Of a DNA stretch of 64,000 nucleotides, positions 28,129 through 37,229 are shown piece by piece; position 1 is the first letter of the stretch, and each line of letters opens with the position of its first letter. Origin of the DNA: Candidatus Sulfopaludibacter sp. SbA3 (lineage in GTDB: Bacteria; Acidobacteriota; Terriglobia; Bryobacterales; Bryobacteraceae); NCBI GenBank assembly GCA_945890485.1, contig CAMDCN010000010.1:62001-126000 (forward strand). Reading direction: 5' to 3'. The notes beneath the pieces are model-generated. The model did not search any database. It was not told where the DNA came from and was given only the letters and a program-made list of their open reading frames with translations. A program made the translations under genes and the position numbers.

Positions 28129-29967
28129 ATGTCTAACTGGAAAATTGGAATGCGCATCGCGGCCGGATTTGGCCTCGTGCTGACACTTGCAGCTACTCTT
28201 GGCGTTTTCGCCTTCTTAAAACTACAAGGCATCGATAGCAACGCGAATACGATCGCCACCGACACTACGCCCGGCGCCCTTCTGTCCGCGCAGGTGCAGA
28301 TCACTACAGCAACGAGCTATGGCCTGCTCTTTCAAATGGTCATCGCCAAGGACCCCGCTATCCGGTCCGAGTGGGAGGCTGCGGTGCGCGAGGCCCGCTC
28401 CCGCAATAGCGAGGTAATGACGCAATACGAGAGCACCATCAAGGTGAGCCGGGATCGGGAACTCTTCGAGGTGCTCAAGAATCGCCGCGCGGCGTTCACC
28501 GCAGCGGTCGATGAAGTGATCCGCTTGAGTGCGGCGGGCAAAACGGAGGATGCACTCGCCTCCTTTGAAAAGCAGTTGGCGCCGGCACATTCCCAGCTTC
28601 AGCAAAGCGCCTCGGAGTTGGTTGCCTTCAATCGCGCCAATGGGGAAGCGGCGAGCAAGGCGATCCTGGAGAGTGTGGCAAGCGCTCAAAGCGCCATTCT
28701 GATCGTCCTGGGACTCGCGCTGGTCGCCGGAATCGTGGTCGCGCTATTCGTAACCCGGAGCATCACGCAGCCATTGGCCTCGGCGATGGATCTTATTACC
28801 AAGGTGAGCCAGGGCGACGTTTCGGCCAAGCTGGAGGTTCGCAGCCGCGACGAACTTGGGCAGATGATTTCCTCCATGAATACGATGGTGGAGACGCTGC
28901 AGGAAAATGCGACCGCGGCGTTGCGGATCGCGGAGGGTGACCTGACCGTCCGCGTGAAGGTGCTGAGCGATAAGGATGCGCTGGGTAAGGCTCTGGAGGG
29001 AATGGTGGAGCGGCTCTCGGCGACGGTGGCCGAAGTAACGGCGGCGTCCGACCAGGTCGCCGCTGGAAGCCAGGAGCTGAGTTCCGCCTCGCAACAGGTG
29101 GCGGAAGGCGCTTCCGAGCAGTCGTCGGCCGCTGAGCAGAGCACCGCTTCGATGGAGGAGATGGCGGCGAGCATTCAACAGAACGCCGACAACGCGCGGC
29201 AAACCGACAAGATCGCCAGCAAAGCGGCCGAGGATGCGCGAGAGGGTGGTGAGTCGGTGATGCGGACGGTGGCTTCGATGAAAGAGATCGCCTCGAAGAT
29301 CAGCATTATCGAAGAGATCGCCCGGAAGACTGACCTGTTGGCCCTGAATGCCGCCGTTGAGGCAGCCCGGGCCGGGGAACACGGCAAAGGCTTTGCGGTC
29401 GTCGCCAGCGAAGTGCGCAAGCTAGCTGAGCGCAGCCAGTTGGCAGCCGCCGAGATCAGCACTCTGACGACGGAAGGGGTCACGTTGGTGGAAGGGGCCG
29501 GGCAACTGTTGACGAAGCTGGTGCCGGACATCCGGAAGACTGCGGAGTTGGTCCGGGAGATTGCCGCCGCCAGCGCGGAGCAGAGCACGGGTGCCGCTCA
29601 GGTGAACAAAGCGATGCAGCAGCTCGATCAGATTATCCAGCAGAACTCGGCGGCGAGCGAAGAGATCGCTTCGACTTCTGAGGAGTTGTCGAGCCAGGCG
29701 GAGTTACTCCAGTCGGCCATCGGCTTCTTCCGCGTCAACAACTCGGGTGCGCGGCCACAGGCCCGGAACGCCGGGCCGGTGCGGAAGCCTTCCCGTCCGG
29801 CTGCCCGGCCCGTGGCTGCCGCATCGCCCGTCCGTTCCGCGGGCCGTTCGTCCGGCCGGCAGCTCGCCAATCTCAGCTCGGCGGTGAAAAGCGAGGGCGC
29901 GTTGATCGACCTCGAAGATGGCCGAGGTTCGGCGGACAGCCGGGACCAGGAGTTCACGTCCTACTAA
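28129..29967 (+). CDS. Methyl-accepting chemotaxis protein
   Basis: 612 residues. Membrane helix 1 (about 8-30) is followed by a periplasmic four-helix-bundle sensor (35-185), then helix 2 (about 186-208), HAMP (about 209-262), and a cytoplasmic coiled-coil domain. The signalling tip is [47 protein letters not shown]. After the coiled coil there is a flexible Pro/Arg/Ala-rich tail of about 60 residues ending in EFTSY. This tail end fits the x-[HFYW]-x-x-[HFYW] pattern of CheR/CheB-tethering pentapeptides. The ligand is unknown. It is the only receptor in this operon. Confidence 0.93.
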   Translation: MSNWKIGMRIAAGFGLVLTLAATLGVFAFLKLQGIDSNANTIATDTTPGALLSAQVQITTATSYGLLFQMVIAKDPAIRSEWEAAVREARSRNSEVMTQYESTIKVSRDRELFEVLKNRRAAFTAAVDEVIRLSAAGKTEDALASFEKQLAPAHSQLQQSASELVAFNRANGEAASKAILESVASAQSAILIVLGLALVAGIVVALFVTRSITQPLASAMDLITKVSQGDVSAKLEVRSRDELGQMISSMNTMVETLQENATAALRIAEGDLTVRVKVLSDKDALGKALEGMVERLSATVAEVTAASDQVAAGSQELSSASQQVAEGASEQSSAAEQSTASMEEMAASIQQNADNARQTDKIASKAAEDAREGGESVMRTVASMKEIASKISIIEEIARKTDLLALNAAVEAARAGEHGKGFAVVASEVRKLAERSQLAAAEISTLTTEGVTLVEGAGQLLTKLVPDIRKTAELVREIAAASAEQSTGAAQVNKAMQQLDQIIQQNSAASEEIASTSEELSSQAELLQSAIGFFRVNNSGARPQARNAGPVRKPSRPAARPVAAASPVRSAGRSSGRQLANLSSAVKSEGALIDLEDGRGSADSRDQEFTSY

Positions 29968-29982
29968 GGCCGGAGTTGCATC

Positions 29983-30471
29983 ATGATGTCAGAATCCAAT
30001 CAATACCTCACGTTCAAGCTAGGCGATGAGCTGTTCGCTATCCAGGTGGCAAATGTCCGGGAGATTCTTGAGATCCCGCATATTACCCGCGTGCCGACGG
30101 CACCGGACTATATGCGGGGGGTGGTGAATGTCCGGGGGAAGGCGATTCCGGTGGCGGATCTCCGCCTGAAATTTGGTCTGCCTCCCACCTCGGAGAGCGT
30201 AAACACGCGGATCGTAGTGATGGACGTTTGCATCGACGGAGAGGCAACGGTGATCGGCGGCATCGCCGATAGCGTTCACGAGGTCATCGAACTCGAGAAC
30301 GACCAGATCGCTCCTCCTCCGCGGATCGCGTTACGGTGGCGCAACGAGTTGATTCGAGGGATGGGGCGGCGTGGAAACGACTTCATTATCGTGCTCGATA
30401 TCCAGTCGGTTTTCGCTCTTGATGACCTAACCGCCGCCGCTGCGAATGAAGGCCTTGCCCTAACGCAATAA
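29983..30471 (+). CDS. cheW: Chemotaxis coupling protein CheW
   Basis: 162 residues, one CheW domain: YLTFKLGDELFAIQVANVREILEIPHITRVPTAPDYMRGVVNVRGKAIPVADLRLKF, then IGGIADSVHEVIEL and FIIVLDIQSVF. It links the MCP to CheA. A second ATG three bases later is an alternative start. It lies 15 bp after the MCP gene and is followed 9 bp later by a second cheY. Confidence 0.95.
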   Translation: MMSESNQYLTFKLGDELFAIQVANVREILEIPHITRVPTAPDYMRGVVNVRGKAIPVADLRLKFGLPPTSESVNTRIVVMDVCIDGEATVIGGIADSVHEVIELENDQIAPPPRIALRWRNELIRGMGRRGNDFIIVLDIQSVFALDDLTAAAANEGLALTQ

Positions 30472-30480
30472 GGAACCGCT

Positions 30481-30861
30481 ATGGCTCGCATTCTTCTCCT
30501 CGATGATTCCGCATCCACACTTCAACTGGTGGAGCAGATGCTGGCCACGCGCGGGCACCAAGTGCAGTCCGTCACGGACGGACTGCACGGCATTGCCCTA
30601 CTGGTTGCCAATTCGTACGACCTGCTGGTCACCGACATCTACATGCCTGGCGCGGACGGCATTCAGATTATCCGGGAGTGCCGGCGCCTGCGGCCGCCGG
30701 TGAAGATCCTCGCGATGAGCGCGCGGGATGGCCATTGGAACATGCTGGCCACCGCCCGCGTGATGGGTGCCGATGCGACGATCGCCAAGCCGTTCGCCCA
30801 GAACGAATTCCTGCGGCAGATCGATGCCCTGCTGGGCGCGGTTCCGGCTGCGGAACGCTAA
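30481..30861 (+). CDS. CheY-type response regulator, copy 2
   Basis: 126 residues, a stand-alone receiver domain. The acid pocket is D8-D9, the phosphorylation site is D52 in LLVTDIYMPGADG, the switch residue is serine (ILAMSARDG), and the lysine is in ATIAKPFA. It differs clearly from copy 1, so the two probably have different roles (for example output and phosphate sink, or a second partner). AAGGAA lies before the ATG. Confidence 0.88.
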   Translation: MARILLLDDSASTLQLVEQMLATRGHQVQSVTDGLHGIALLVANSYDLLVTDIYMPGADGIQIIRECRRLRPPVKILAMSARDGHWNMLATARVMGADATIAKPFAQNEFLRQIDALLGAVPAAER

Positions 30862-30877
30862 ACCGGGAGAAGCGAAA

Positions 30878-31747
30878 ATGCCTCCGACCACTTCGACATC
30901 TGAGGAGATGGCTTCGGCAAGCTTCGATAGCTTCGCCGAACTGATCACCCGCGAATTGGGAATCAAGATGCCCGCCAACAAAGCGCAAATGCTGCAGAGC
31001 CGGCTGATGCGGCGGGTGCGCACGTTGGGCCTCGACAACCTGGACGCCTATCGGCATCACCTGTTTCACAGCCCCGGCCGCGATGAGGAGCGAATCCACT
31101 TCATCGACGCCGTCACGACCAACAAGACGGATTTTTTTCGCGAGCCGCACCACTTTGACTACTTGCAGGACACCGTGATTCCGCTCCTGTCGCGAGGACG
31201 TGCCATCAACCGCCGGGAGCCGTTCCAGTTATGGTGCGCTGGCTGTTCGTCTGGAGAAGAGCCATATACCTTGGCGATGCTCTTGAGCGAATACGCCGAA
31301 CACGAGCGGACAGCGCACCGCGACTTCCCGTTTTCGCTGCTGGCGACCGATATCAGTACGCGCGTCCTGGAGAGCGCGCGTGCGGGAATCTATCCATCGT
31401 CCCGGATTGCCCCGATTCCCGAACCGCTGCGGAGGAAGTATCTGCGCCGTCATCGCGATCGGTCCCATGACCTGGTCCGCGTGGTGCCCGCTCTTCGCGA
31501 GAAGATCGGCTTCCACCGGCTCAATTTCATGAGTCCAGACTACAAGATTCAGAATGTTTTCGATGTTGTGTTCTTTCGCAATGTGTTGATCTATTTCGAC
31601 CGTCCCACTCAGGAGATGGTGATCAGCCGCATCCTGCGCCACGCCCGTCCTGGCGCCTTTCTCTTCGTCGGCCACTCAGAATCGATCTCCGGCCTCGATC
31701 TCCCGTTGCGGCAAGCCGGACCGGCGATCTTCCAGAAAATCGGCTAA
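30878..31747 (+). CDS. cheR: Chemotaxis protein methyltransferase CheR
   Basis: 289 residues from the ATG at 30878, preceded by GGGAGAAG. The N-terminal helical domain has [30 protein letters not shown] and [18 protein letters not shown]. The SAM-binding domain has [26 protein letters not shown]-like LLATDIST, and [14 protein letters not shown]. It methylates glutamates on the receptor using SAM. It has no TPR extension. An upstream in-frame start lies inside the preceding cheY and is unlikely. Confidence 0.95.
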   Translation: MPPTTSTSEEMASASFDSFAELITRELGIKMPANKAQMLQSRLMRRVRTLGLDNLDAYRHHLFHSPGRDEERIHFIDAVTTNKTDFFREPHHFDYLQDTVIPLLSRGRAINRREPFQLWCAGCSSGEEPYTLAMLLSEYAEHERTAHRDFPFSLLATDISTRVLESARAGIYPSSRIAPIPEPLRRKYLRRHRDRSHDLVRVVPALREKIGFHRLNFMSPDYKIQNVFDVVFFRNVLIYFDRPTQEMVISRILRHARPGAFLFVGHSESISGLDLPLRQAGPAIFQKIG

Positions 31748-31758
31748 CCCCTACTGCC

Positions 31759-32826
31759 ATGCCTAGACCCATCCGCGTTCTCATTGTTGACGATTCGGCC
31801 AGCGTTCGCCAATCGCTCAAGGAAGTGCTGGAGTCCGACCCCGGCCTGACCGTCATTGGAATGGCCGGGGATCCTTACGCCGCCGCGGAGCGCATCAAGG
31901 CGGAGGTTCCCGATGTCATCACGCTGGACATAGAAATGCCGCGAATGGACGGGCTTACGTTTCTGCAGAAGCTGATGTCGCAGCATCCCATCCCGGTTGT
32001 CATCTGCTCGACTTTGGCCGAGCGCGGTTCTGACTCGGCCTTCGCCGCTCTCGAACACGGGGCCGTCGACATTATCACGAAGCCAAAGCTCGGTTCGCGC
32101 GAATTTTTCCAGGAGTCCTGTGTCCGCATCTGTGATGTGGTGAAGTCCGCGGCGCAGGCCCGGCTCAAGCGCAGGCCGGTCGCCACGGCGATAGCGGTGC
32201 GTCCGAAGATGACGGCCGACGCCGTCCTTGAGCGCGGCGGCTCGGCGATGATCCAGACCACGGAGAAAGTGGTGGTCGTTGGCGCCTCCACCGGCGGGAC
32301 TGAGGCGCTCCGTGAGTTCCTCGAAGTCCTGCCCCCGGATGCGCCCGGTATCGTGATTGTGCAGCACATGCCAGAGAAGTTCACCGCCCGTTTCGCCGAG
32401 CGTTTGAACGGACTCTGTCAGGTCACCGTCAAGGAAGCCGCTGACGGCGATACGGTGATTCGTGGCCAGGCACTGATCGCCCCCGGCAACCGCCATACGC
32501 TCATCAAACGCAGCGGGGCCCGCTATTTGGTTGAGATCAAGGACGGCCCGCTGGTGGCCCGTCACCGCCCCAGCGTCGACGTGCTGTTCCGTTCTGCAGC
32601 CCGCTACGTCGGGCGAAACGCCGTTGGCGTGATCATGACCGGCATGGGGGACGACGGTGCGCGGGGTATGGCGGAAATGAAGCAGGCCGGTGCGTTCAAC
32701 ATCGCTCAGGACGAACAGTCCTGCGTCGTCTTCGGCATGCCCGCCGAAGCCATAAAACTTGGCAGTGTGGACCGGATCTTGCCGCTCCACGCCATAGCAG
32801 GCGAAGTAGTTCGCATCTGCCGTTAA
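31759..32826 (+). CDS. cheB: Chemotaxis protein-glutamate methylesterase CheB
   Basis: 355 residues. The receiver domain has D11-D12 and phosphorylation site D57 in [12 protein letters not shown]. After a linker comes the methylesterase domain with the catalytic serine in [10 protein letters not shown], histidine in [16 protein letters not shown] and aspartate in [12 protein letters not shown]. It removes methyl or amide groups from the receptor when phosphorylated by CheA. It is the last gene of the operon, 11 bp after cheR. Confidence 0.95.
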   Translation: MPRPIRVLIVDDSASVRQSLKEVLESDPGLTVIGMAGDPYAAAERIKAEVPDVITLDIEMPRMDGLTFLQKLMSQHPIPVVICSTLAERGSDSAFAALEHGAVDIITKPKLGSREFFQESCVRICDVVKSAAQARLKRRPVATAIAVRPKMTADAVLERGGSAMIQTTEKVVVVGASTGGTEALREFLEVLPPDAPGIVIVQHMPEKFTARFAERLNGLCQVTVKEAADGDTVIRGQALIAPGNRHTLIKRSGARYLVEIKDGPLVARHRPSVDVLFRSAARYVGRNAVGVIMTGMGDDGARGMAEMKQAGAFNIAQDEQSCVVFGMPAEAIKLGSVDRILPLHAIAGEVVRICR

Positions 32827-32867
32827 CGATCACGCTGCCTGGTTTGAACCTCGATCGTTCAAATGTG

Positions 32868-32944
<77 letters not shown>

Positions 32945-33014
32945 ACGAAAAGGCGTGACAGAACCCAGATTAGCATAGCCGGCGTGGTTTTGGGGGCTTC
33001 CGCGGGTCTTTATT

Positions 33015-34112
33015 TCACTCTGAAATTCGCCCGTCCGCCCGCAAACGAAGCCTCCTCCCTCCCCACTCTACCGTCTCGCCCCACAGCCCGTTCACCCACA
33101 CCGCCGCGCCCCATAGATCCCGCGCCGGTACAAATCCTAGCAACCACAGCACGTTCCTGTCTTCGAGGCCCATCATCCCCGCCACGATCGCCACATTCAT
33201 CCGCAGCCCCAACAACAGGCACCCGATCGCCCACTCCCCCGCCAGCAGCGCCGCAATCGCCCAAACCGTCGCAAACGTCACCGGCATCCCTAAATACCCG
33301 ATCACCCCGCCGCGCGAGACCCGAATCGTCCTCGCCCAGCGCAACTGATGCTGATGCGCCTCGCTCCAACTCCGCGCCCCCAAACTCGTCTCCACCACCG
33401 CCGTGCTGAGATGAACCCGCTTGCCCAGTTTGCTCACCTCCAGCCCCAATTGGTAGTCGTCAGCGATCTTGTCCGCCAGCACCTCCATTCCGCCGATCGC
33501 CTCCAGATCCGCACGCCGCAGCAGCAGCGTCGAACCCATGGCAAACTCGGCCACCCCCACCAGCGGCGCCACCAGCGTACTGGGCGCAAAATCCGTCGCA
33601 ACCCCCAGCGACTCGGCCATCCCCGCTAAGCTCTGCGCGCGGCCTCGGTATAGCGCCGTCACCAGGCCCACGCCCGGCTGCTCCAGCCCTCCCATAATTG
33701 TTCGCAGGTACTTCGGCGGCGCCAGGATGTCGCCGTCATTGATCAGAAGAACGTCGAACTGAGCCGCCTTCACCAGGTCGATCAACGCCCCCACCTTCCG
33801 GTTCGGAGTGACCGTCTCCCGCTCCAGTAACCGGATTCTCCGGTGCGGAAACTCCTCCATCAGCCGCCGAATATGTGGCACCGCTGCGTCGTTGGGGTCG
33901 GCAACGGAAAACAGGATCTCAAAGTGCGGGTAGTCCTGCGCCGCATGCGAGCGAAGCGCCTCATAGAACTTGGGGTCGGCGCCGTAAACCGGCTTCAGAA
34001 TAGAAATCGGAGGAAAGGCTGTCGGCTCTGGATCGCTCTGGAACAAACGCTTGATGCTGGCCAGCAGCGCAATGAACTGGTATGCCAGCGGAACCAGAAA
34101 AACGAACTCCAT
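33015..34112 (-). CDS. hpnI: Hopanoid glycosyltransferase HpnI
   Basis: 365 residues from the ATG complementary to 34110-34112, which overlaps the stop of the upstream gene (ATGA). The family-2 glycosyltransferase has an N-terminal membrane helix and ISILKPVYGADPKFYEALRSHAAQDYP. It also has the metal-binding acid motif NDGDI, GLVTALYRGRAQ, ALADKIADDY-like VLADKIADDYQLG, and HQLRWARTIR (Q/RxxRW). C-terminal hydrophobic helices follow. This is the HpnI pattern: it adds N-acetylglucosamine to bacteriohopanetetrol. It sits with hpnJ in one operon. hpnK (the deacetylase) is not in the window. Confidence 0.85.
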   Translation of the reverse strand: MEFVFLVPLAYQFIALLASIKRLFQSDPEPTAFPPISILKPVYGADPKFYEALRSHAAQDYPHFEILFSVADPNDAAVPHIRRLMEEFPHRRIRLLERETVTPNRKVGALIDLVKAAQFDVLLINDGDILAPPKYLRTIMGGLEQPGVGLVTALYRGRAQSLAGMAESLGVATDFAPSTLVAPLVGVAEFAMGSTLLLRRADLEAIGGMEVLADKIADDYQLGLEVSKLGKRVHLSTAVVETSLGARSWSEAHQHQLRWARTIRVSRGGVIGYLGMPVTFATVWAIAALLAGEWAIGCLLLGLRMNVAIVAGMMGLEDRNVLWLLGFVPARDLWGAAVWVNGLWGETVEWGGRRLRLRADGRISE

Positions 34113-34468
34113 CAGAGCGCCAGCAGGTACACGCCGACGGTCACCAGCGCCGTCCCGGCCCAGCGGGCCGCCGTGACCCTCTCCTTTAAAAGCAAGCGCG
34201 CCAGGATGGTCTCTGCCACCAGGCTTAACGCCGTCGCGGGAACCGCGAAGCTCAGGTCCGACACTTGCAGCAGCGCTAGGAACGCATAGAAGGAAATCGC
34301 CAGGAATACGACGGACGCGATGAGCGGCGCCTTCGAAAGCAGCGTCCGCAGCAGGCTGCCGATGCCGAAGTTCATCACCTCGCCCTGCCGCTTCATCTCC
34401 CAGCTCTGCAACAGGTCGCTGGCCACCGTGCTGACGACAATGATCGCGACGTAGATCCACGGGCTCAT
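34112..34468 (-). CDS. EmrE-type small membrane protein, second of a pair
   Basis: 118 residues from the ATG complementary to 34466-34468, overlapping the previous stop (ATGA). Four membrane helices, with WIYVAIIVVSTVASDLLQSWEMKRQGE, then SFYAFLALLQVSDLSFAVPATAL and the final WAGTALVTVGVYLLAL. This is the EmrE/DMT half-transporter fold. It is close to the ArnE/ArnF type that flips undecaprenyl-linked aminoarabinose. It lies between hpnJ and hpnI next to a second protein of the same fold, so a heterodimer is likely. Flipping of a hopanoid glycolipid is inferred from position. Confidence 0.75.
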   Translation of the reverse strand: MSPWIYVAIIVVSTVASDLLQSWEMKRQGEVMNFGIGSLLRTLLSKAPLIASVVFLAISFYAFLALLQVSDLSFAVPATALSLVAETILARLLLKERVTAARWAGTALVTVGVYLLAL

Positions 34469-34863
34469 CGTTCTGTCTTCGGCGCGGTCAATCCCACCAA
34501 CACCGTTCCTCCGACGATACACAACGTGCCCATCCAGCGCATTGGGCTGATCGTCTCACCCAAAAAAACCGCGCCCATAATCGCGTTCAAGACAAACCCT
34601 ACCGACGTCACAGGTATCACGTAGCTTAGGTCGGCCCAGCTCAACAGCGCCATTCGCGACAGCACCCAACCCGCTAACAACGTAATGCCCACGAGCACCC
34701 ACGGATTGAACACCACCAGGACAAAGGAAAGGGGGCTGCCGTCGAGCTCAGCCCCGTGTTTCATTCCCCAGCTCAGAGCGAAATTGCCCAGCACATTCGT
34801 CGCGACGACGATGGCGGAGAACAATCGCGTCTTCCTGACCAGCCGATTACTTGACACCGGCAA
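34465..34863 (-). CDS. EmrE-type small membrane protein, first of a pair
   Basis: About 132 residues with a TTG start that overlaps the end of hpnJ by 17 bp; a GTG two codons later (34857) is equally possible. Four helices of the EmrE/DMT fold: LFSAIVVATNVLGNFALSWGMKHG, WVLVGITLLAGWVLSRMALLSWADLSYVIPVTS, LNAIMGAVFLGETISP and WMGTLCIVGGTVLVGLT. The helix-3 motif WADLSYVIPVT matches VSDLSFAVPAT in its partner. Translational coupling on both sides ties it to hpnJ and hpnI. Confidence 0.72.
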   Translation of the reverse strand: MPVSSNRLVRKTRLFSAIVVATNVLGNFALSWGMKHGAELDGSPLSFVLVVFNPWVLVGITLLAGWVLSRMALLSWADLSYVIPVTSVGFVLNAIMGAVFLGETISPMRWMGTLCIVGGTVLVGLTAPKTER

Positions 34864-36310
34864 GCGAGGCTTCTTTCTGGTCCTTCTGATCCTTGACGAA
34901 CTGCTTCCGCTTGCTCCGCAGCGCCATGTACTCGCGTGCCTCTTTATAAAGCCGCTTCCGCTCGGTCGAGTCGAAAATCGACTTTTTCACGATGCGCCAC
35001 GCGGCCTTCGGCCGGAAGTAATACTCGCTGTAGAAGCGTTCCACCGAATCCACCAACTCGCCGCGGTCGAGCCCCGGATAGATGATATTGGGCAACTGGT
35101 GGCCTTTCTCGTCTGTCATCGCGTCGAGCGTGATCAGGTTGTTCTTCTTCACGTAGTCGAAGAACTCCGTGCCCGGATACGGATGCGCCAGCGAAACCTG
35201 GATCGTTTCGCAATCCAGCTCCTTGGCGAAGTTGATGGTATTGCGAATCGACTCGCGGGTTTCGCCCGGCAGGCCGACGATGAAGTCGGCATGAATCGTC
35301 AACCCCAGCTTGTGCGCGTTGGCGGTGAACCGGCGCGCCATATCGATCGTCGCGCCCTTCTTGATATTCTTCAGGATCTGCTGATCGCCGGATTCGTAGC
35401 CCACGATCATCAAACGGCCGCCCGCGTCCTTCATCGCCTTCAGCGTGTCGAAGTCGGTGGTGACGCGCGAGGTACAGGACCACGTCACGCCGACTTTGCC
35501 CAACTCATTGCAAAGCGCGATCGTCCGCGCCTTCTGGTAGTTGAACGTGTCGTCGTCAAAGAAGATCTCTTTGAGGCCGGGGAAGTTCTCCTTCACCCAC
35601 TTCACTTCGTTCACCACATCTTCGACCGAGCGCAAGCGCCACCGATGACCCGAATGGGTCTGCGGCCACAGGCAGAAAGTACACTGCGCCGGGCACCCGC
35701 GCGAGGTGTAAATCGCGACGTACGGGTTGTGCAGGAACGGAACGTTATAACGCCGGAAGTCCAGATCGCGCTTGTAGACCTTCGAGGCCCACGGCAGCGC
35801 GTCGAGGTTCTCGATCACCGGCCCGTCCGGATTATGCATGAACGAGCCGTCCGGCCGGCGGAACGAAACCGACGGGATCTCTTCAAGCGGCTTGCCGTTG
35901 GCGTAGTCGACAATCGCGTGGTCGAACTCTTTACGGACGATGAAATCGATCGCGGGAGCAATGCGCAACGATTTTTCCGGTTCCACCGTGACGGGCGGTC
36001 CCACGAAGGCGACCTTCAGCTTCGGATTGATGTCCTTCATCATCTCGGCCATGTGAACGTCCACATGGAAACCGGGCGTGGAGGTGAACAGCACCAACAG
36101 CTCAAACTCCTTCGCCATCTCTACCGTTTGTTCGATAGAAATGCCGTGCGGTGGCGCGTCCACCACCTTGCTGTCGGGTAGCATGCCCGCGGGATAGCAC
36201 AGCCACACGGGATACCAGTACGACTCAATCTCACGTGAAGCAGGCCAGCGGGAACTGGCACCGCCGTCAAATCCTTCAAAAGAAGGAGGATTTAGAAAAA
36301 GCGTGCGCAT
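34847..36310 (-). CDS. hpnJ: Hopanoid radical SAM protein HpnJ
   Basis: 487 residues. It begins MRTLFLNPPSFEGFDGGASSR, followed by the YPVWLCYPAGMLP and VDAPPHG stretches typical of HpnJ. A B12-binding-like domain is followed by the radical SAM motif CPAQCTFC (CxxxCxxC) in TSRGCPAQCTFCLWPQ, with GYESGDQQILKNIKKG and LPGETRESI further on. HpnJ converts bacteriohopanetetrol glucosamine to the cyclitol ether by ring contraction. GAGAGG lies 6 bases before the ATG. It is first in the operon hpnJ, EmrE pair, hpnI. Confidence 0.88.
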   Translation of the reverse strand: MRTLFLNPPSFEGFDGGASSRWPASREIESYWYPVWLCYPAGMLPDSKVVDAPPHGISIEQTVEMAKEFELLVLFTSTPGFHVDVHMAEMMKDINPKLKVAFVGPPVTVEPEKSLRIAPAIDFIVRKEFDHAIVDYANGKPLEEIPSVSFRRPDGSFMHNPDGPVIENLDALPWASKVYKRDLDFRRYNVPFLHNPYVAIYTSRGCPAQCTFCLWPQTHSGHRWRLRSVEDVVNEVKWVKENFPGLKEIFFDDDTFNYQKARTIALCNELGKVGVTWSCTSRVTTDFDTLKAMKDAGGRLMIVGYESGDQQILKNIKKGATIDMARRFTANAHKLGLTIHADFIVGLPGETRESIRNTINFAKELDCETIQVSLAHPYPGTEFFDYVKKNNLITLDAMTDEKGHQLPNIIYPGLDRGELVDSVERFYSEYYFRPKAAWRIVKKSIFDSTERKRLYKEAREYMALRSKRKQFVKDQKDQKEASLAGVK

Positions 36311-36324
36311 AATGCCTCTCTTTA

Positions 36325-36354
36325 ACGGTACGGCACACTGGCCTACTATGACAA
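36325..36354 (-). promoter_or_regulatory. Candidate promoter of the hpnJ operon
   Basis: On the minus strand TTGTCA (36354-36349) is followed after 18 bases by TACCGT (36330-36325), 15 bases before the hpnJ start at 36310. The -35 box is good and the -10 box is fair. Confidence 0.35.
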
Positions 36355-36360
36355 CCGGCG

Positions 36361-36390
36361 ATCAGTAAACAGTAAGATCGCGTTACTGAT
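36361..36390 (-). terminator. Inverted repeat after the LolA-like gene
   Basis: ATCAGTAA (36361-36368) is the exact reverse complement of TTACTGAT (36383-36390). The latter contains the stop codon of the upstream minus-strand gene. A second CAGTAA copy at 36370-36375 can pair with the same arm instead, giving two alternative stems. No strong T-tract follows. Confidence 0.35.
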
Positions 36391-37075
36391 TGGTCCCAGA
36401 TTGGGCCTCAGCGGCGGGAGCGTCGCCGCCAGCACAGAAGTTCGTGTAATTGATGACCAATTCGGCCTTTCCGGCGATCCGCGTTTCGATTAGCGATTCA
36501 ATTCTGGTGGGCAAGGCTACGCCGTCCAGGAACAGATAGGTTCGGGTAAAGCTCACTTTCTTCAGGAATATCGGTGACGGCGACTTCGAGAACTGTCCCG
36601 ATTCCCGCACCGGCAAGGCAGTTGCTTCGTCGATCCATAGTTCGCCCTTGTACAGGCCCACCCGCTTCTTGCGCGGCGAAATCTCGTAGACATGTACCCG
36701 CTGCCCTTCCGGCTCCAACACGCGCTTGAACTTGAACTTGTAGTTCTTGTCGTTGATTCCCGTATTCAACTGCTTGGTGCTGTTTTCCTGCTCCCCGGCC
36801 AAGTACCGGGCGATCACGTGTTTCTTGACGGTGTCGTCGCCCGTAATGGACTTCACCACGAACTCCACATGGCCGTTTTTCGCAACGTAGCGCAGCCCCG
36901 TCAGATGGCCCACCTTCTTCAGCTTCAGTAGGCGGGCATCAAAGTCCATCTCCATGTGGAGATCGCGGGTCCGGTCGGCCTGAAGCGCGGTCGCTTCGAA
37001 ATAGCGCTGCAGAAGGTCTTGGGCGAAAAGTGCGGGACCAGCAAGAAGGAAGAATAGAAAAAGTCGAAGACCCAA
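36383..37075 (-). CDS. Exported LolA-like outer-membrane lipoprotein-sorting-type protein
   Basis: 230 residues from a TTG start; no ATG is available before the signal peptide (LRLFLFFLLAGPALFAQ, cleavage after FA). The mature part has LLQRYFEATALQADRTRDLHMEMDFDARL, LYKGELWIDEATALPVRESGQFSKSPS and VALPTRIESLIETRIAGKAELVINYTNF. This is the curved beta-sheet pattern of LolA/LolB-like periplasmic lipid carriers. The specific role is unknown. It lies just upstream of hpnJ on the same strand, so a role in lipid transfer is possible but unproven. Confidence 0.6.
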   Translation of the reverse strand: MGLRLFLFFLLAGPALFAQDLLQRYFEATALQADRTRDLHMEMDFDARLLKLKKVGHLTGLRYVAKNGHVEFVVKSITGDDTVKKHVIARYLAGEQENSTKQLNTGINDKNYKFKFKRVLEPEGQRVHVYEISPRKKRVGLYKGELWIDEATALPVRESGQFSKSPSPIFLKKVSFTRTYLFLDGVALPTRIESLIETRIAGKAELVINYTNFCAGGDAPAAEAQSGTNQ

Positions 37076-37229
37076 ACGCTACCTCAAAAACGAAGCCTAC
37101 CTCCAGTGTACCAACCGCTTTCCCTTACCCAAGCAAACATTTCCGGGCTATCGCGTTGAATTTTCACAATTTCGTCATCGCTCCGTTATTGGTACGGCCC
37201 TATTGTCAGGGACAGGATCCCCTCCAACG

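Noticed and set aside
32825-32859. AACGATC/GATCGTT inverted repeat after cheB
   Set aside because: Seven base pairs across a 21-base loop with no T-tract; likely chance.
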